DNA of 64,000 nt from Vogesella alkaliphila (lineage in GTDB: Bacteria > Pseudomonadota > Gammaproteobacteria > Burkholderiales > Chromobacteriaceae). The stretch covers positions 160,115 through 224,114 of the forward strand of contig NZ_BMYW01000004.1 in assembly GCF_014652475.1 (NCBI RefSeq), read 5' to 3'. Under the pieces are notes generated by a model. It was not told where the DNA came from, did not search any database, and was given only the letters and a program-made list of their open reading frames with translations. Positions 25,268 through 34,610 of this stretch are shown piece after piece (position 1 is the first letter of the stretch; every line of letters starts with the position of its first letter). A program made the position numbers and the translations under genes.

Positions 25268-26959
25268 TCAGCCGGGCTGGCGCCAGTGCTGGATATAGAT
25301 CTGCAATTCCTTGCGCCCCTGCCACTCGTTGGCCGCCAGCTGGTATACCGCGTTGATGGTCTGCGGCAGCCACTCCACCTGGTTGAACAGCATGCCGTCG
25401 CACTGCACGCCGTCCTTTTCCAGGCGCAGTTTCAGGTGCTTGTCGCCGACCACGCGCTGGCTGACGATGTGGAAGTCGTCGTGGAAGGTCGGCGCGGCAA
25501 AGCCCTGCCCCCACACCTCTGCGGCCAAGGTTTCCGCCACCGCCAGCGACAGCTCGCGGCCGCTGAGCGGACCATCGGTTTCCAGCGTGCGGGTCAGCGT
25601 GTTGCTGTCCAGCAGCTGGCGCGCCACACTCTCGAAGGCGGCGGCGAACTCGTCGAAGCGGGCTTCGGCAATGGTCAGCCCCGCCGCCATCGCGTGGCCG
25701 CCGAACTTGAGGATCAGCTGCGGGTGGCGCTTGTACACCAGGTCCAGCGCGTCGCGCAGGTGGAAGCCGGGAATGGAGCGGCCGGAGCCCTTGATCTCGC
25801 CCTCGTCGCCCGGTGCAAACACGATGGCCGGGCGGTGGTACTTTTCCTTCAGCCGCGAGGCGACGATGCCGACCACGCCCTGGTGCCAGTCGTCGCGATA
25901 CAGTGACAAGGTATAGCGCTGCTCGGCGTCGATGCCGGACAGCACCGCCAACGCCTCGTCCTGCATGCCGTGCTCGATGCTGCGCCGCTCGCGGTTGAGC
26001 CTGTCCAGCTCCTGCGCCAGCGTCAGCGCCTGCGTTTCGTCGCCAGCCAGCAGGCAGGCGATACCAAGGCTCATGTCGTCCAGCCGACCGGCGGCGTTCA
26101 GCCTCGGTCCGACGGTGAAGCCGAGGTCGAAGGCGTTGGCCTTGTGCGCGGCGCGGCCGGCGACGCGAAACAGCGCGGCGATGCCCGGCGCCATGCGCCC
26201 GGCACGCATGCGGCGCAGGCCGTTGTCGACCAGGATGCGGTTGTTGCGATCCAGCTTCACCACGTCGGCCACCGTGCCCAGCGCCACCAGGTCCAGCAGC
26301 TCGCCCAGGTTCGGCTCCGGTTGCTGCCGGAACGCGCCACGATCGCGCAGCTCGGCGCGCAGCGCCATCAGCACGTAAAACATCACGCCGACGCCGGCCA
26401 GATTCTTGGACGGGAACTCGCAGCCGGGCTGGTTCGGGTTGACGATCAGCGCTGCGGGCAGCGTGTCGCCGGGCAGGTGGTGATCGGTAACCAGCACCTC
26501 GATACCGCGCGCGTTGGCCGCCTCGACACCGGCGACGCTGGCGATGCCGTTATCGACGGTGACAATGATGTCCGGCCGGCTCTGCGCGGCCAGCTCGACG
26601 ATCTCCGGCGTCAGGCCGTAGCCGTACTCGAAGCGGTTGGGCACGATGAAATCGATCACCGCGCCCAGCGCCGCCAGCCCCTTCACCGCCACCGTGCAGG
26701 CGGTGGCGCCGTCGGCGTCGTAGTCGGCGACCACCAGCAGCCGCTGCCGGGCGGCGATGGCGTCGGCCAGGCGCGCCGCCATCGGCTGGATGTTTTTCAG
26801 GCTGTGATACGGCAGCAGTCCCTTGAGGCCGTAATCCACTTCGGCGGCGTCGGCGATGCCGCGCGCGGCGTACAGGCGCGCCATCAACGGCGCGATGCCC
26901 TGCTGGTGCAGTTGCCGGGCAGGATCGGCCGGGACTTGGCGGGTAACGATACGGGTCAT
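25268..26959 (-). CDS. recJ: single-stranded-DNA-specific exonuclease RecJ
   Basis: 563 residues, normal length. DHH-family motifs are visible: VVADYDADGATACTVAVKGL, IIVTVDNGIASVAGVEAA, VLVTDHHLPGDTLP, then the DHHA1 part with GVVGIVASRLKEKYHRPAIVF and GSGRSIPGFHLRDAL, KFGGHAMAAGLTI. 5'-3' exonuclease for recombination, mismatch and base-excision repair. The start at 26959 overlaps the upstream gene's stop by 4 bp. The frame extends further upstream but only as antisense of that gene. Confidence 0.97.
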   Translation of the reverse strand: MTRIVTRQVPADPARQLHQQGIAPLMARLYAARGIADAAEVDYGLKGLLPYHSLKNIQPMAARLADAIAARQRLLVVADYDADGATACTVAVKGLAALGAVIDFIVPNRFEYGYGLTPEIVELAAQSRPDIIVTVDNGIASVAGVEAANARGIEVLVTDHHLPGDTLPAALIVNPNQPGCEFPSKNLAGVGVMFYVLMALRAELRDRGAFRQQPEPNLGELLDLVALGTVADVVKLDRNNRILVDNGLRRMRAGRMAPGIAALFRVAGRAAHKANAFDLGFTVGPRLNAAGRLDDMSLGIACLLAGDETQALTLAQELDRLNRERRSIEHGMQDEALAVLSGIDAEQRYTLSLYRDDWHQGVVGIVASRLKEKYHRPAIVFAPGDEGEIKGSGRSIPGFHLRDALDLVYKRHPQLILKFGGHAMAAGLTIAEARFDEFAAAFESVARQLLDSNTLTRTLETDGPLSGRELSLAVAETLAAEVWGQGFAAPTFHDDFHIVSQRVVGDKHLKLRLEKDGVQCDGMLFNQVEWLPQTINAVYQLAANEWQGRKELQIYIQHWRQPG

Positions 26960-27957
26960 TGCGGATACAGTTTGCTGAGTGGCAGCGGACGGCGCCACAG
27001 TTTCCAGAGATCCAGCCGTGTGGTGCGGCTGAGCAGGCCGGCGCTGCCGTGACAGCACAGCTGCACTTCGCTGAGCTTGCCCTGTTGCAGTGCGGCCAAC
27101 GTTGGCGCGAACCAGTCGCGCTCCAGTCGCAGCAGGCCCTCGCGCCAACCCCACACGTCGCGGAACTGCGCGGCGCCCTCGGCGGCGTCGAGGTGGATCA
27201 GCACGTCGCCGCCCTCTGCCAGCGTGAAGGCGTAGCCCGGGCTGTCGCCGGCGACACCGGCCTGCTGCGCCAGCTGCTGCCACAGCGGGTCGTGGCTGTG
27301 CACCGCCGGATAGGCGCTGGCCAGCGGCTGCGCCTGGCTGGCCTCGCCCCAGAACCACAGACTGTTCACCGTCGGTTCGCCGCGCGCCTCGCGCGCCTCG
27401 TTGACCAGGTGGGTGTACAGCAGCATCTGCAGCTCGTTGAGGAAGCGGCTCCAGCGCATGCCCTGCCTGCCCTTAGGCAGGTGATGGTTGATGTCTTCGC
27501 CGATCACGTCCGGCAACGCCGAGAACTCGGCGCCGCTCGCCTCCGGCAAGGCGACGAACCAGCGCGCCGGGGTCGGCGCGTGGAACATCAGGCCGTCCTC
27601 GGCGAAGAAGGCGTTCAGGCTGGCCACGAGCGTCGCGGCCTCGTCCTGCGACAGATTCATGATGCCGATGTCGCCCAGCAGTGCGCGGTCGCGATCGACG
27701 CGCAGGTTGACCGGATCGGCAATCAGCCAGCTGGCCGCCGGTGGCAGGCCGGCGGCACGGGCAAGGTTGGCCGCAAGCGCCGGCTGCGACAGGCCGAAGG
27801 TGCGGCACAGCATCTCGCTGGCGCTCAGCGGCTCGCTGCGCCACTGGCCGCGGCCCAGCAGCGTCGACAGCGCCGGCAGCGACAGGTCCTTGCACAGCTC
27901 GGGGCCGGCGTCACTGTCCAGCCAGGTCAGGCCGGGAACAAACAGGGTGTATTTCAT
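26956..27957 (-). CDS. conserved protein upstream of recJ, phosphoglycerate-mutase/regulatory-like
   Basis: 333 residues starting MKYTLFVPGLTWLDSDAGPE. Pattern features are LPALSTLLGRG, WLIADPVNLRVDRDRALLGD and NSLWFWGEASQ. Homologues of this type occur directly before recJ in betaproteobacteria and are sometimes annotated as cofactor-independent phosphoglycerate mutase-like or as regulators; I do not see a complete alkaline-phosphatase-superfamily metal set, so activity is uncertain. Translationally coupled to recJ (ATGA overlap). Dispersed-repeat copies lie at 27091-27103 and 27763-27776. Confidence 0.7.
   Translation of the reverse strand: MKYTLFVPGLTWLDSDAGPELCKDLSLPALSTLLGRGQWRSEPLSASEMLCRTFGLSQPALAANLARAAGLPPAASWLIADPVNLRVDRDRALLGDIGIMNLSQDEAATLVASLNAFFAEDGLMFHAPTPARWFVALPEASGAEFSALPDVIGEDINHHLPKGRQGMRWSRFLNELQMLLYTHLVNEAREARGEPTVNSLWFWGEASQAQPLASAYPAVHSHDPLWQQLAQQAGVAGDSPGYAFTLAEGGDVLIHLDAAEGAAQFRDVWGWREGLLRLERDWFAPTLAALQQGKLSEVQLCCHGSAGLLSRTTRLDLWKLWRRPLPLSKLYPQ
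27091..27103 (-). repeat. dispersed repeat, 13-bp CGTT variant
   Basis: TGCGGCCAACGTT in the gene upstream of recJ, continuing as a partial palindrome (GGCGC). Confidence 0.7.
27763..27776 (+). repeat. dispersed repeat, exact 14-bp copy
   Basis: AAGGTTGGCCGCAA in the gene upstream of recJ. Confidence 0.85.
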
Positions 27958-28301
27958 GGCGGGTGTAGCGTCGGGTGGGTGACAGGCGATGACAGGCCGG
28001 CATTGTAGCGGTTTGCAGTCGACGCTGACCAATTGCCGCGGGGCTTGAACTTATTTAGGGACAAAACAGTCTTTGCAGGCGGCCCCGCTTTTTCTGCGCG
28101 CAGCAAAGGCGGGATCTGTCGTAAATCCGGCGATGACATGGTACTAATATGTTGATTTTTAAACATTATTTGTTTGCCTGTGTACATTTTTTTGCTAACC
28201 TGCCTCCTTTGTATTTTTATCAATGGCTGTTGATTAAGCAGCCTGTTCGATAAATGTGCTTGTCCCGGACACCATCCGGGTCATACAAGACGAAGAGATC
28301 C
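27958..28301. other. divergent promoter region between the recJ operon and the M23 peptidase
   Basis: About 340 bp. The left part is GC-rich and the right part (28130-28250) AT-rich with several T-runs, where the plus-strand promoter must lie, though no single -35/-10 pair stands out. A hairpin CCCGGA-CACCA-TCCGGG (28264-28280) lies in the 5' leader of the peptidase gene. No gene seen. Confidence 0.45.
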
Positions 28302-29633
28302 ATGAGCTACCAGACACTGCTGCCATCCCGTCTCCAAGGCCTCCAGCGCCTGATGAAACATCGCTTCAGCTGGCTGATCGGCGCCGCCACCCTGCCCTTT
28401 CTCGGCGTCCTGACCGCCGTTGCCGTCGCCCCGGGCGCGGCACAACAGGCGCCGCTTGAAGTGCGCGAAGTCAGCCAGTCGCTGGCGCTGCCGGCTCTGC
28501 CGGCCGGCCAGTCCGACGGCTCGCGCTACTGGCGCGAAGAACCCATCCAGCGCGGCGACACCATTGCCCGCCTGCTTAACCGCCTCGGCGTCGGCAGCGA
28601 CGAAGCCAACCGCTTCATCCACACCGCACCGGTTTCGCGCGACGTGCTGAAACTGCGCGCCGGCGCCACGCTGTCGGTACAGATCAACGACCAAGGCGAG
28701 CTGTTCGGCCTGCGCTTCCTCAACGATGACGAAAACGGCGAAAAAGTGCTGGTCGTGATCGAGAAACAGGGCGAGCAGTGGCAGGCCAGCGCCGAGCCGC
28801 CGCGCACCGAGGTGATCCAGGCGGTACGCTCCGTCGAGATCCGCACCAGCCTCAGCGGCGCGCTGGCCCAGGCCGGCGTGCCGGTCGAAGTCCGCACCCA
28901 GCTGGGCGAGATCTTCTCCGACCAGCTGGACACCACCCGCCTGCAAGCAGGCGACCGCGTCAACCTGGTCTACGAGACGCTGCTGTACAAGGGCTCGCCG
29001 ATTGCCAACGGCAACGTGCTGGCCGCCGAGATCCAGTCCGGCGGCAAGACCTGGCAGGCGTTCTACTTCGCCCACGACAGCGAATCCGGCGCCTACTACG
29101 ACGCCGCCGGCCAGTCGCTGCGCAAGGGTTTCAGCAACCAGCCGGTCAGCAATGCCCGCATCAGCTCCGGCTTCGGCATGCGCTTCCACCCGGTGCTGCG
29201 CAGCCTGCGCATGCACGAGGGCATCGACTACGCCGCCAGCAGCGGCACGCCGATCGTGGCCCCCTCCGACGGCGTGGTCGACACCATCGCCACCCAGAGC
29301 GGCTACGGCAACGTGGTGATCCTGAAGCACAACGCCAAGCTGTCGACGCTGTACGCGCACATGAGCCGCTTCGAGCCGAAGCTGAAACGCGGCAGCAAGG
29401 TGTCCGCCGGCCAGGTGATCGGCTACGTCGGCAGCACCGGCCGCTCCACCGGCCCGCACCTGCACATGGAGGTGCACGTCAACGGCCAGGCGGTCGACCC
29501 GTCGACCACCGCGCTGCCGGTGCCGGGTCTGAGCACGCAGCAACGCTTGGCCTTCCGCCAGCAGAGCGTTAAGCTGGCGGCTAATTTGAAGCTGCTCAGG
29601 GAGATTCCGGTCAGCGTTGCCCAGCTGGAGTAA
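28302..29633 (+). CDS. M23-family murein endopeptidase (MepM-like)
   Basis: 443 residues. A cytoplasmic N-terminus of about 20 residues and a membrane anchor (about 20-40), an OapA/LysM-like region (about 75-120), a linker domain, then a LytM/M23 domain at about 285-385 with zinc ligands in MHEGIDYA and HLHMEV, and the GYGNVVILKHN and STGRSTGPHLH motifs intact. Cleaves D-Ala-mDAP cross-bridges in peptidoglycan. Start at 28302 is preferred over upstream in-frame sites because GAAGAGATCC precedes it and the signal anchor follows correctly. Confidence 0.92.
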   Translation: MSYQTLLPSRLQGLQRLMKHRFSWLIGAATLPFLGVLTAVAVAPGAAQQAPLEVREVSQSLALPALPAGQSDGSRYWREEPIQRGDTIARLLNRLGVGSDEANRFIHTAPVSRDVLKLRAGATLSVQINDQGELFGLRFLNDDENGEKVLVVIEKQGEQWQASAEPPRTEVIQAVRSVEIRTSLSGALAQAGVPVEVRTQLGEIFSDQLDTTRLQAGDRVNLVYETLLYKGSPIANGNVLAAEIQSGGKTWQAFYFAHDSESGAYYDAAGQSLRKGFSNQPVSNARISSGFGMRFHPVLRSLRMHEGIDYAASSGTPIVAPSDGVVDTIATQSGYGNVVILKHNAKLSTLYAHMSRFEPKLKRGSKVSAGQVIGYVGSTGRSTGPHLHMEVHVNGQAVDPSTTALPVPGLSTQQRLAFRQQSVKLAANLKLLREIPVSVAQLE

Positions 29634-29652
29634 ACGCCCCGCACCATCGACC

Positions 29653-29683
29653 AACCCTGACAGCACCACTGTCAGGGTTTTTT
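29653..29683 (+). terminator. intrinsic terminator of the M23 gene, abutting the anmK start codon
   Basis: AACCCTGACAG (29653-29663) pairs with CTGTCAGGGTT (29669-29679), then TTTT, then C and the anmK ATG at 29685. The only Shine-Dalgarno-like bases for anmK (AGGG) are inside the 3' arm of this stem. Confidence 0.85.
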
Positions 29684-29684
29684 C

Positions 29685-30785
29685 ATGTCTGCGTACTTTA
29701 TCGGTTTGATGTCCGGCACCAGCCTCGACGGCGTGGATGCGGTACTGGTGGATTTTTCCGGCCCGCGCTTCCGCGTCTGCGGCGAGGCCTTCGTCGACTA
29801 TCCGGCGGCGCTGCGCGAGGACATCCTTGCGCTGCAGACGCCGGCGCACAACGAGCTGGACCGCAGCGCCCGGTTGGCCAACCAGCTGGCGCAGCACTAC
29901 GCGCAAGTGGTACGGCTGCTGCTGACCAGTTGCCGGCTCGACGCCAGCGCCATCAGCGCCATCGCCTGCCACGGCCAGACCATCCGCCACGCGCCGGAGC
30001 GCGGCTACACGCTGCAGCTGGGCAACCTCGCGCTGCTGGCCGAGCTGACCGGCATCGACGTGATCGGCGACCTGCGCAGCCGCGATGTCGCCGCCGGCGG
30101 CCAGGGTGCACCGCTGGTGCCCGCCTTCCACGCCCACGCCTTTCATGACGTCAACGTGAACCGCCTGATCGTCAACATCGGCGGCATCGCCAACCTGACC
30201 TATCTCGGCCGCGACGGTGCGGTCTCCGGCTTCGACAGCGGCCCCGGCAACATGCTGCTCGACGCCTGGATCAAGCTGCACTGCGGCCAACCTTATGACG
30301 CCGACGGCGCGTGGTCGGCATCCGGCAGCGTGCATCCGCGCCTGCTGCAACAGCTGCTGGCCACCGCCTACTTTGACGCGCCGCCGCCCAAGAGCACCGG
30401 CCGCGACCTGTTCGATCTCGCCTGGCTGCAGGCCCAGCTGCACGCGCTGGGCGAGCCGCTGCGCCCGGCCGACGTGCAGGCCACCCTGGCCGAGCTGGTC
30501 GCGCACAGCATCGTCAACGCCGCGCAGCGCTTCCTGCCCGCCGTCAGCGCGGTCTACCTGTGCGGCGGCGGCGCGCGCAACCGCGACCTGCGCCAGCGGC
30601 TGCAGCAACGTTGGCCGCAGGTCGGCTGGCACCTGACCGACGAGCTGGGGCTGCCGCTGCACCAGGTGGAAGCCACCGCCTTTGCCTGGCTGGGCTATTG
30701 CTTCAGCCGGCGCCAGGGCGCCAACCTGCCGGCGGTGACCGGCGCCAGCGGCCGGCGCGTGCTGGGGGCGCTGTATCCGGCCTGA
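29685..30785 (+). CDS. anmK: anhydro-N-acetylmuramic acid kinase
   Basis: 366 residues. Family signature [18 protein letters not shown] at the N-terminus, [42 protein letters not shown] and [13 protein letters not shown], and YLCGGGARN near the C-terminus. Converts 1,6-anhydro-MurNAc from cell-wall turnover to MurNAc-6-phosphate, functionally matched to the upstream peptidoglycan hydrolase. The start codon follows the upstream terminator's T-run directly. Two dispersed-repeat near copies (30282-30294, 30607-30619) are in the coding region. Confidence 0.96.
   Translation: MSAYFIGLMSGTSLDGVDAVLVDFSGPRFRVCGEAFVDYPAALREDILALQTPAHNELDRSARLANQLAQHYAQVVRLLLTSCRLDASAISAIACHGQTIRHAPERGYTLQLGNLALLAELTGIDVIGDLRSRDVAAGGQGAPLVPAFHAHAFHDVNVNRLIVNIGGIANLTYLGRDGAVSGFDSGPGNMLLDAWIKLHCGQPYDADGAWSASGSVHPRLLQQLLATAYFDAPPPKSTGRDLFDLAWLQAQLHALGEPLRPADVQATLAELVAHSIVNAAQRFLPAVSAVYLCGGGARNRDLRQRLQQRWPQVGWHLTDELGLPLHQVEATAFAWLGYCFSRRQGANLPAVTGASGRRVLGALYPA
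30282..30294 (-). repeat. dispersed repeat, 13-bp copy
   Basis: TGCGGCCAACCTT in anmK. Confidence 0.75.
30607..30619 (+). repeat. dispersed repeat, 13-bp CGTT variant
   Basis: AACGTTGGCCGCA in anmK, opposite orientation to the copy 313 bp upstream. Confidence 0.7.
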
Positions 30786-30864
30786 CAAATTCACGCGCCG
30801 GCGCGCGGTTTTTGTGCGGTTTGCCGATATAATCAGCCACCACCTTAATCAAACAGAATATTCA

Positions 30865-33162
30865 ATGCGCCTCTTCAAGCGTAAAGCCGTCGTCCGCAAC
30901 ACCGACCCGCTGCCGCCACGGCTGTCCAGCCTGCTGCGCGAAGCGTGGTGGTTGCTGATGGCCGTGACCGCCGTCTACCTCGTCCTGACGCTGGCGTCTT
31001 TCTCTCCTGCCGACTCCTCCTGGTCGCACAGCTCGGCCGATGCGCAGGTGCGCAACTATGGCGGCGCCTTTGGCGCCTGGCTGTCCGACATCCTGCTCTA
31101 CCTGTTCGGCTACTCGGCGTGGCTGAGCGTGGCGTTCTGCCTCGCTGCCATCGCCTGGGGCTACCGCCAGCTGGGCGAAGGCATCCGTCGCCCGGGGCCG
31201 ATGGCGTGGGCGGCCTCGTTCGGTTTCCTGCTGTTCATTCTGTGCTCCGCCAGCCTCGAAGCGCTGATCTGGCGTGGCGAAACGCTGAACCTGCCGCTGG
31301 TCGCCGGCGGGCTGTTCGGCCAGTTCCTCGGCGACGTCGCCGCACGCGTGTTCGGCCTGACCGGCGGCGGCCTGCTGTTGCTGGTGAGCGGCGCCATCGG
31401 TTTCTCGCTGTTTACCGGCCTGTCGTGGCTGAACCTGATGGAACGCATCGGCGCCACCATCGAGGACGGTGCGCTGAAGGCGTGGCAGGCGTGGCAGGCA
31501 CGCCAGGACCGAGAGATCGGCCGCGAAGTCGCCCAGCAGCGCGAAGAAAAAGTCGTCACCGAGAAGAAGAAGATCGAGGACAAGCCACCGGTGCGCATCG
31601 AAACACCGGTGCTGGACATCCCGCTGTCACCCAAGGTGACCAAGCCGGTCCAGCAGTCGCTGTTTGCCGCGCCGGGCGACGACACCCTACCCGGCCTGCC
31701 GCTGTTGGCCGCCCCCAAGGAACAGGGCGAGCCGGTCTCCGCCGAGACGGTGGAGTACACCTCGCGCCTGATCGAACGCAAGCTGGCCGATTTTGGCGTC
31801 GACGTGAAAGTGGTCGCCGCCTACCCCGGCCCGGTGATCACCCGTTACGAGATCGAGCCGGCCATCGGCGTCAAGGGCGCACAGATCGTCAACCTGATGC
31901 GTGACCTGGCGCGCGCGCTCTCCCTGGTGTCGATCCGCGTAGTGGAAACCATCCCCGGCAAGACCTATATGGGCCTGGAACTGCCCAACCCGAAGCGCCA
32001 GATCGTGCGTCTGTCCGAGATCGTCGGCTCCGACAGCTACCAGAACATGGGGTCGCGACTGGCGATGGCGCTGGGCAAGGACATCGCCGGCCAGCCGGTG
32101 TCCGCCGACCTCGCCAAGATGCCGCACGTGCTGGTCGCCGGCACCACCGGCTCCGGCAAATCGGTGGCCATCAATGCGATGATCCTGTCGGTGCTGTACA
32201 AGGCGACGCCCAAGGAGGCCCGCCTGATCATGGTCGATCCGAAGATGCTGGAGCTGTCGGTGTACGAAGGCATTCCGCACCTGCTGGCACCGGTGGTCAC
32301 CGACATGAAACAGGCCGCCAACGCGCTGAACTGGTGTGTCGGCGAGATGGAAAAACGCTACCGCCTGATGTCCAAGCTCGGCGTGCGCAACCTCGCCGGC
32401 TACAACCAGAAGATCCGCGATGCGGAAAAAGCCGGCGAAAAAATCCCGAACCCGTTCAGCCTGACCCCGGAAAGCCCGGAGCCGCTGGACACGCTGCCGC
32501 TGATCGTGGTGGTGATCGACGAGCTGGCCGACCTGATGATGGTGGCCGGCAAGAAGATCGAGGAACTGATTGCCCGCCTGGCACAGAAGGCGCGTGCCGC
32601 CGGCATCCATTTGATTCTCGCCACGCAGCGGCCGTCGGTGGACGTGATCACCGGCCTGATCAAGGCCAACATCCCGACGCGCATCGCGTTCCAGGTATCC
32701 AGCAAGATCGACAGCCGTACCATCCTCGACCAGATGGGCGCCGAGACGCTGCTCGGCCAGGGCGACATGCTGTACCTGCCGCCGGGCACCGGCTACCCGC
32801 TGCGCGTGCACGGCGCCTTTGTCGCCGACGACGAAGTGCACCAGGTGGTGGAATTCCTCAAGACCACCGGCGAGCCGGACTACATCGAGGGCATCCTCAC
32901 CGGCGGCACCGAAACAGAGACAGGAGACGGCGGCGACGGCCTTTCCGGCGGCGGCGATAGCGAAGCCGATCCGCTGTACGACGACGCCGTCGCCATCGTG
33001 CTGAAAACGCGCAAGGCGTCGATCTCGTCCGTGCAGCGCCACCTGCGCATCGGCTACAACCGTGCCGCACGCCTGATCGAACAGATGGAAGCCAGCGGCA
33101 TCGTCTCGGCGATGGAAACCAATGGCAACCGCAGCGTGCTGGTGCCGGCGCGCGAGGAATAA
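30865..33162 (+). CDS. ftsK: DNA translocase FtsK
   Basis: 765 residues. Four or five N-terminal membrane helices (about 25-180), a short linker, then the motor with Walker [16 protein letters not shown], a [21 protein letters not shown] block, Walker [34 protein letters not shown], and a C-terminal gamma winged helix (about 690-765) with [22 protein letters not shown], which reads KOPS. Couples division to chromosome segregation and activates XerCD at dif. The linker is short, as in other betaproteobacteria. Weak ribosome-binding site. Start 30865 chosen because the preceding open codons lack one. Confidence 0.96.
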   Translation: MRLFKRKAVVRNTDPLPPRLSSLLREAWWLLMAVTAVYLVLTLASFSPADSSWSHSSADAQVRNYGGAFGAWLSDILLYLFGYSAWLSVAFCLAAIAWGYRQLGEGIRRPGPMAWAASFGFLLFILCSASLEALIWRGETLNLPLVAGGLFGQFLGDVAARVFGLTGGGLLLLVSGAIGFSLFTGLSWLNLMERIGATIEDGALKAWQAWQARQDREIGREVAQQREEKVVTEKKKIEDKPPVRIETPVLDIPLSPKVTKPVQQSLFAAPGDDTLPGLPLLAAPKEQGEPVSAETVEYTSRLIERKLADFGVDVKVVAAYPGPVITRYEIEPAIGVKGAQIVNLMRDLARALSLVSIRVVETIPGKTYMGLELPNPKRQIVRLSEIVGSDSYQNMGSRLAMALGKDIAGQPVSADLAKMPHVLVAGTTGSGKSVAINAMILSVLYKATPKEARLIMVDPKMLELSVYEGIPHLLAPVVTDMKQAANALNWCVGEMEKRYRLMSKLGVRNLAGYNQKIRDAEKAGEKIPNPFSLTPESPEPLDTLPLIVVVIDELADLMMVAGKKIEELIARLAQKARAAGIHLILATQRPSVDVITGLIKANIPTRIAFQVSSKIDSRTILDQMGAETLLGQGDMLYLPPGTGYPLRVHGAFVADDEVHQVVEFLKTTGEPDYIEGILTGGTETETGDGGDGLSGGGDSEADPLYDDAVAIVLKTRKASISSVQRHLRIGYNRAARLIEQMEASGIVSAMETNGNRSVLVPAREE

Positions 33163-33181
33163 GCCGCGCCATCCGTGGAAC

Positions 33182-33194
33182 AAGGTTGGCCGCA
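33182..33194 (+). repeat. dispersed repeat, 13-bp copy
   Basis: AAGGTTGGCCGCA between ftsK and hemH. Confidence 0.75.
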
Positions 33195-33263
33195 GCGATG
33201 CGGCCATTGTCTTTCAAGGCTGCAAGGCAAGCTTCACCCTTATTTATTCGCACTGGAAAAAAC

Positions 33264-34349
33264 ATGGCCGTACCGCTCGCAGAACCGGCTTTCCGCCACA
33301 GCTACACCCCCAAGACCGGCGTGCTGCTGATCAACCTCGGCACCCCCGACGCACCGACCGCCAAGGCCCTGCGCCCTTACCTCAAGCAGTTCCTGTCCGA
33401 CCAGCGCGTGATCGAGATCCCGAAGGCGCTGTGGTGGCTGATTCTCAACGGCATCATCCTCAACCTGCGCCCACGCAAGAGCGCCGAGAAGTACGCCAGC
33501 ATCTGGAGCAGCGAAGGCTCGCCATTGCTGGTCCACACCCGCAAGCAGAGCCAGCTGCTGGCTGACAAGCTGGCCGCCGCCGGGCTGGAAAACCTGGTGG
33601 TCGATTTCGCGATGCGCTACGGCAACCCGTCGGTCGACAGCGTGCTGCGCGGCATGCGCGAACAGGGTGTCGAGCGCCTGTTGGTGGTGCCGCTGTATCC
33701 GCAATATGCCGGTTCATCGGTGGCGACCGCGCTGGACGAGGTATTCCGCAGCCTGCTGCGCATGCGCAACATGCCGGAAATCCGCACCGTGCGTCATTTC
33801 CACGACTTCCCTCCTTATATTGAAGCGCTGGCGCGACAGGTGGAGGCGCACTGGCAGGCAAACGGCCGTGGCGACAAGCTGCTGATGTCCTTCCACGGAG
33901 TGCCGCGTTTCACGCTGGACAAGGGCGATCCCTACCACTGCGAATGCCTGAAAACCGGTCGCCTGCTGGCGGAGCGGCTGCAACTGGACAGGGAACAGTA
34001 CGAGGTAGCGTTCCAGAGCCGCTTCGGCAAGGCGGAGTGGATCAAGCCCTACACCGTCGACACCCTGACGGCACTGGCCAAGGCCGGCACGCAAAAACTG
34101 GACGTGATGTGCCCCGGCTTTGTCGGTGACTGCCTGGAAACGCTGGAAGAAATCGCGATGGAAGGCAAGGAGATTTTCCTGACCAATGGCGGTGGCGAAT
34201 ACCGCTACATTCCCTGCCTCAATGAAGATCCAAACTGGCTGGATGCGCTGACAGCACTGGTACAGCAGCATCTTGGTGGCTGGATAACAACACCGGATGA
34301 TCCGGTGCAGCGTTTTCAGCGCGCGCAAGATTCAGGCGCAAACGGCTAG
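33264..34349 (+). CDS. hemH: ferrochelatase
   Basis: 361 residues. Family blocks [16 protein letters not shown] near the start, [62 protein letters not shown] with the conserved histidine, and [38 protein letters not shown]. Inserts iron into protoporphyrin IX, the last step of haem synthesis. The ATG at 33264 gives the expected N-terminus; an earlier in-frame start at 33186 lacks support. A dispersed-repeat near copy is at 33182-33194, upstream of the gene. Confidence 0.96.
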   Translation: MAVPLAEPAFRHSYTPKTGVLLINLGTPDAPTAKALRPYLKQFLSDQRVIEIPKALWWLILNGIILNLRPRKSAEKYASIWSSEGSPLLVHTRKQSQLLADKLAAAGLENLVVDFAMRYGNPSVDSVLRGMREQGVERLLVVPLYPQYAGSSVATALDEVFRSLLRMRNMPEIRTVRHFHDFPPYIEALARQVEAHWQANGRGDKLLMSFHGVPRFTLDKGDPYHCECLKTGRLLAERLQLDREQYEVAFQSRFGKAEWIKPYTVDTLTALAKAGTQKLDVMCPGFVGDCLETLEEIAMEGKEIFLTNGGGEYRYIPCLNEDPNWLDALTALVQQHLGGWITTPDDPVQRFQRAQDSGANG

Positions 34350-34370
34350 CAAAATCGATTTTTTCACCCC

Positions 34371-34400
34371 AATGGCGCACCAACATGGTGCGCCATTGTT
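34371..34400 (+). terminator. intrinsic terminator of hemH
   Basis: 12-bp perfect arms AATGGCGCACCA (34371-34382) and TGGTGCGCCATT (34386-34397) with a 3-base loop, followed by GTTCATTTT. It lies 21 bp after the stop. Confidence 0.8.
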
Positions 34401-34505
34401 CATTTTATACTTTATCCCTCTGGCAATCTGGCCAATGCAGTGCAGCAAATATGTCATAGCCTTTGACGTGTCAGACAATCTCCAAATTGGTGAAATCAAA
34501 CTTCG

Positions 34506-34534
34506 TTGACACTGCATAGGGTGCTACGCATAAT
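34506..34534 (+). promoter_or_regulatory. sigma-70 promoter of the first binding-protein gene
   Basis: TTGACA (34506-34511), 17-bp spacer, CATAAT (34529-34534), about 75 bp before the ATG at 34611. A near-consensus promoter, matching the high expression usual for periplasmic binding proteins. Confidence 0.75.
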
Positions 34535-34610
34535 CAGTCCGCATCTGCTCTTTCCAAAAGAACCGGGCAGATCTTACAAGTCACATGACTAAGATCAGGG
34601 GAAACACAAG

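Noticed and set aside
16840..25530. GCGGCCAAGGT matches (about 16851, 25519, and 43321) as a third class of the dispersed word
   Set aside because: They share only the central GCGGCCAA and are within reach of common Ala-Ala-Lys or Gly-Gln codon strings, so they were left out of the count.
28281..30794. 837-codon minus-strand frame across the M23 peptidase and anmK
   Set aside because: Spans two well-supported plus-strand genes and their terminator; only high-GC third positions keep it open.
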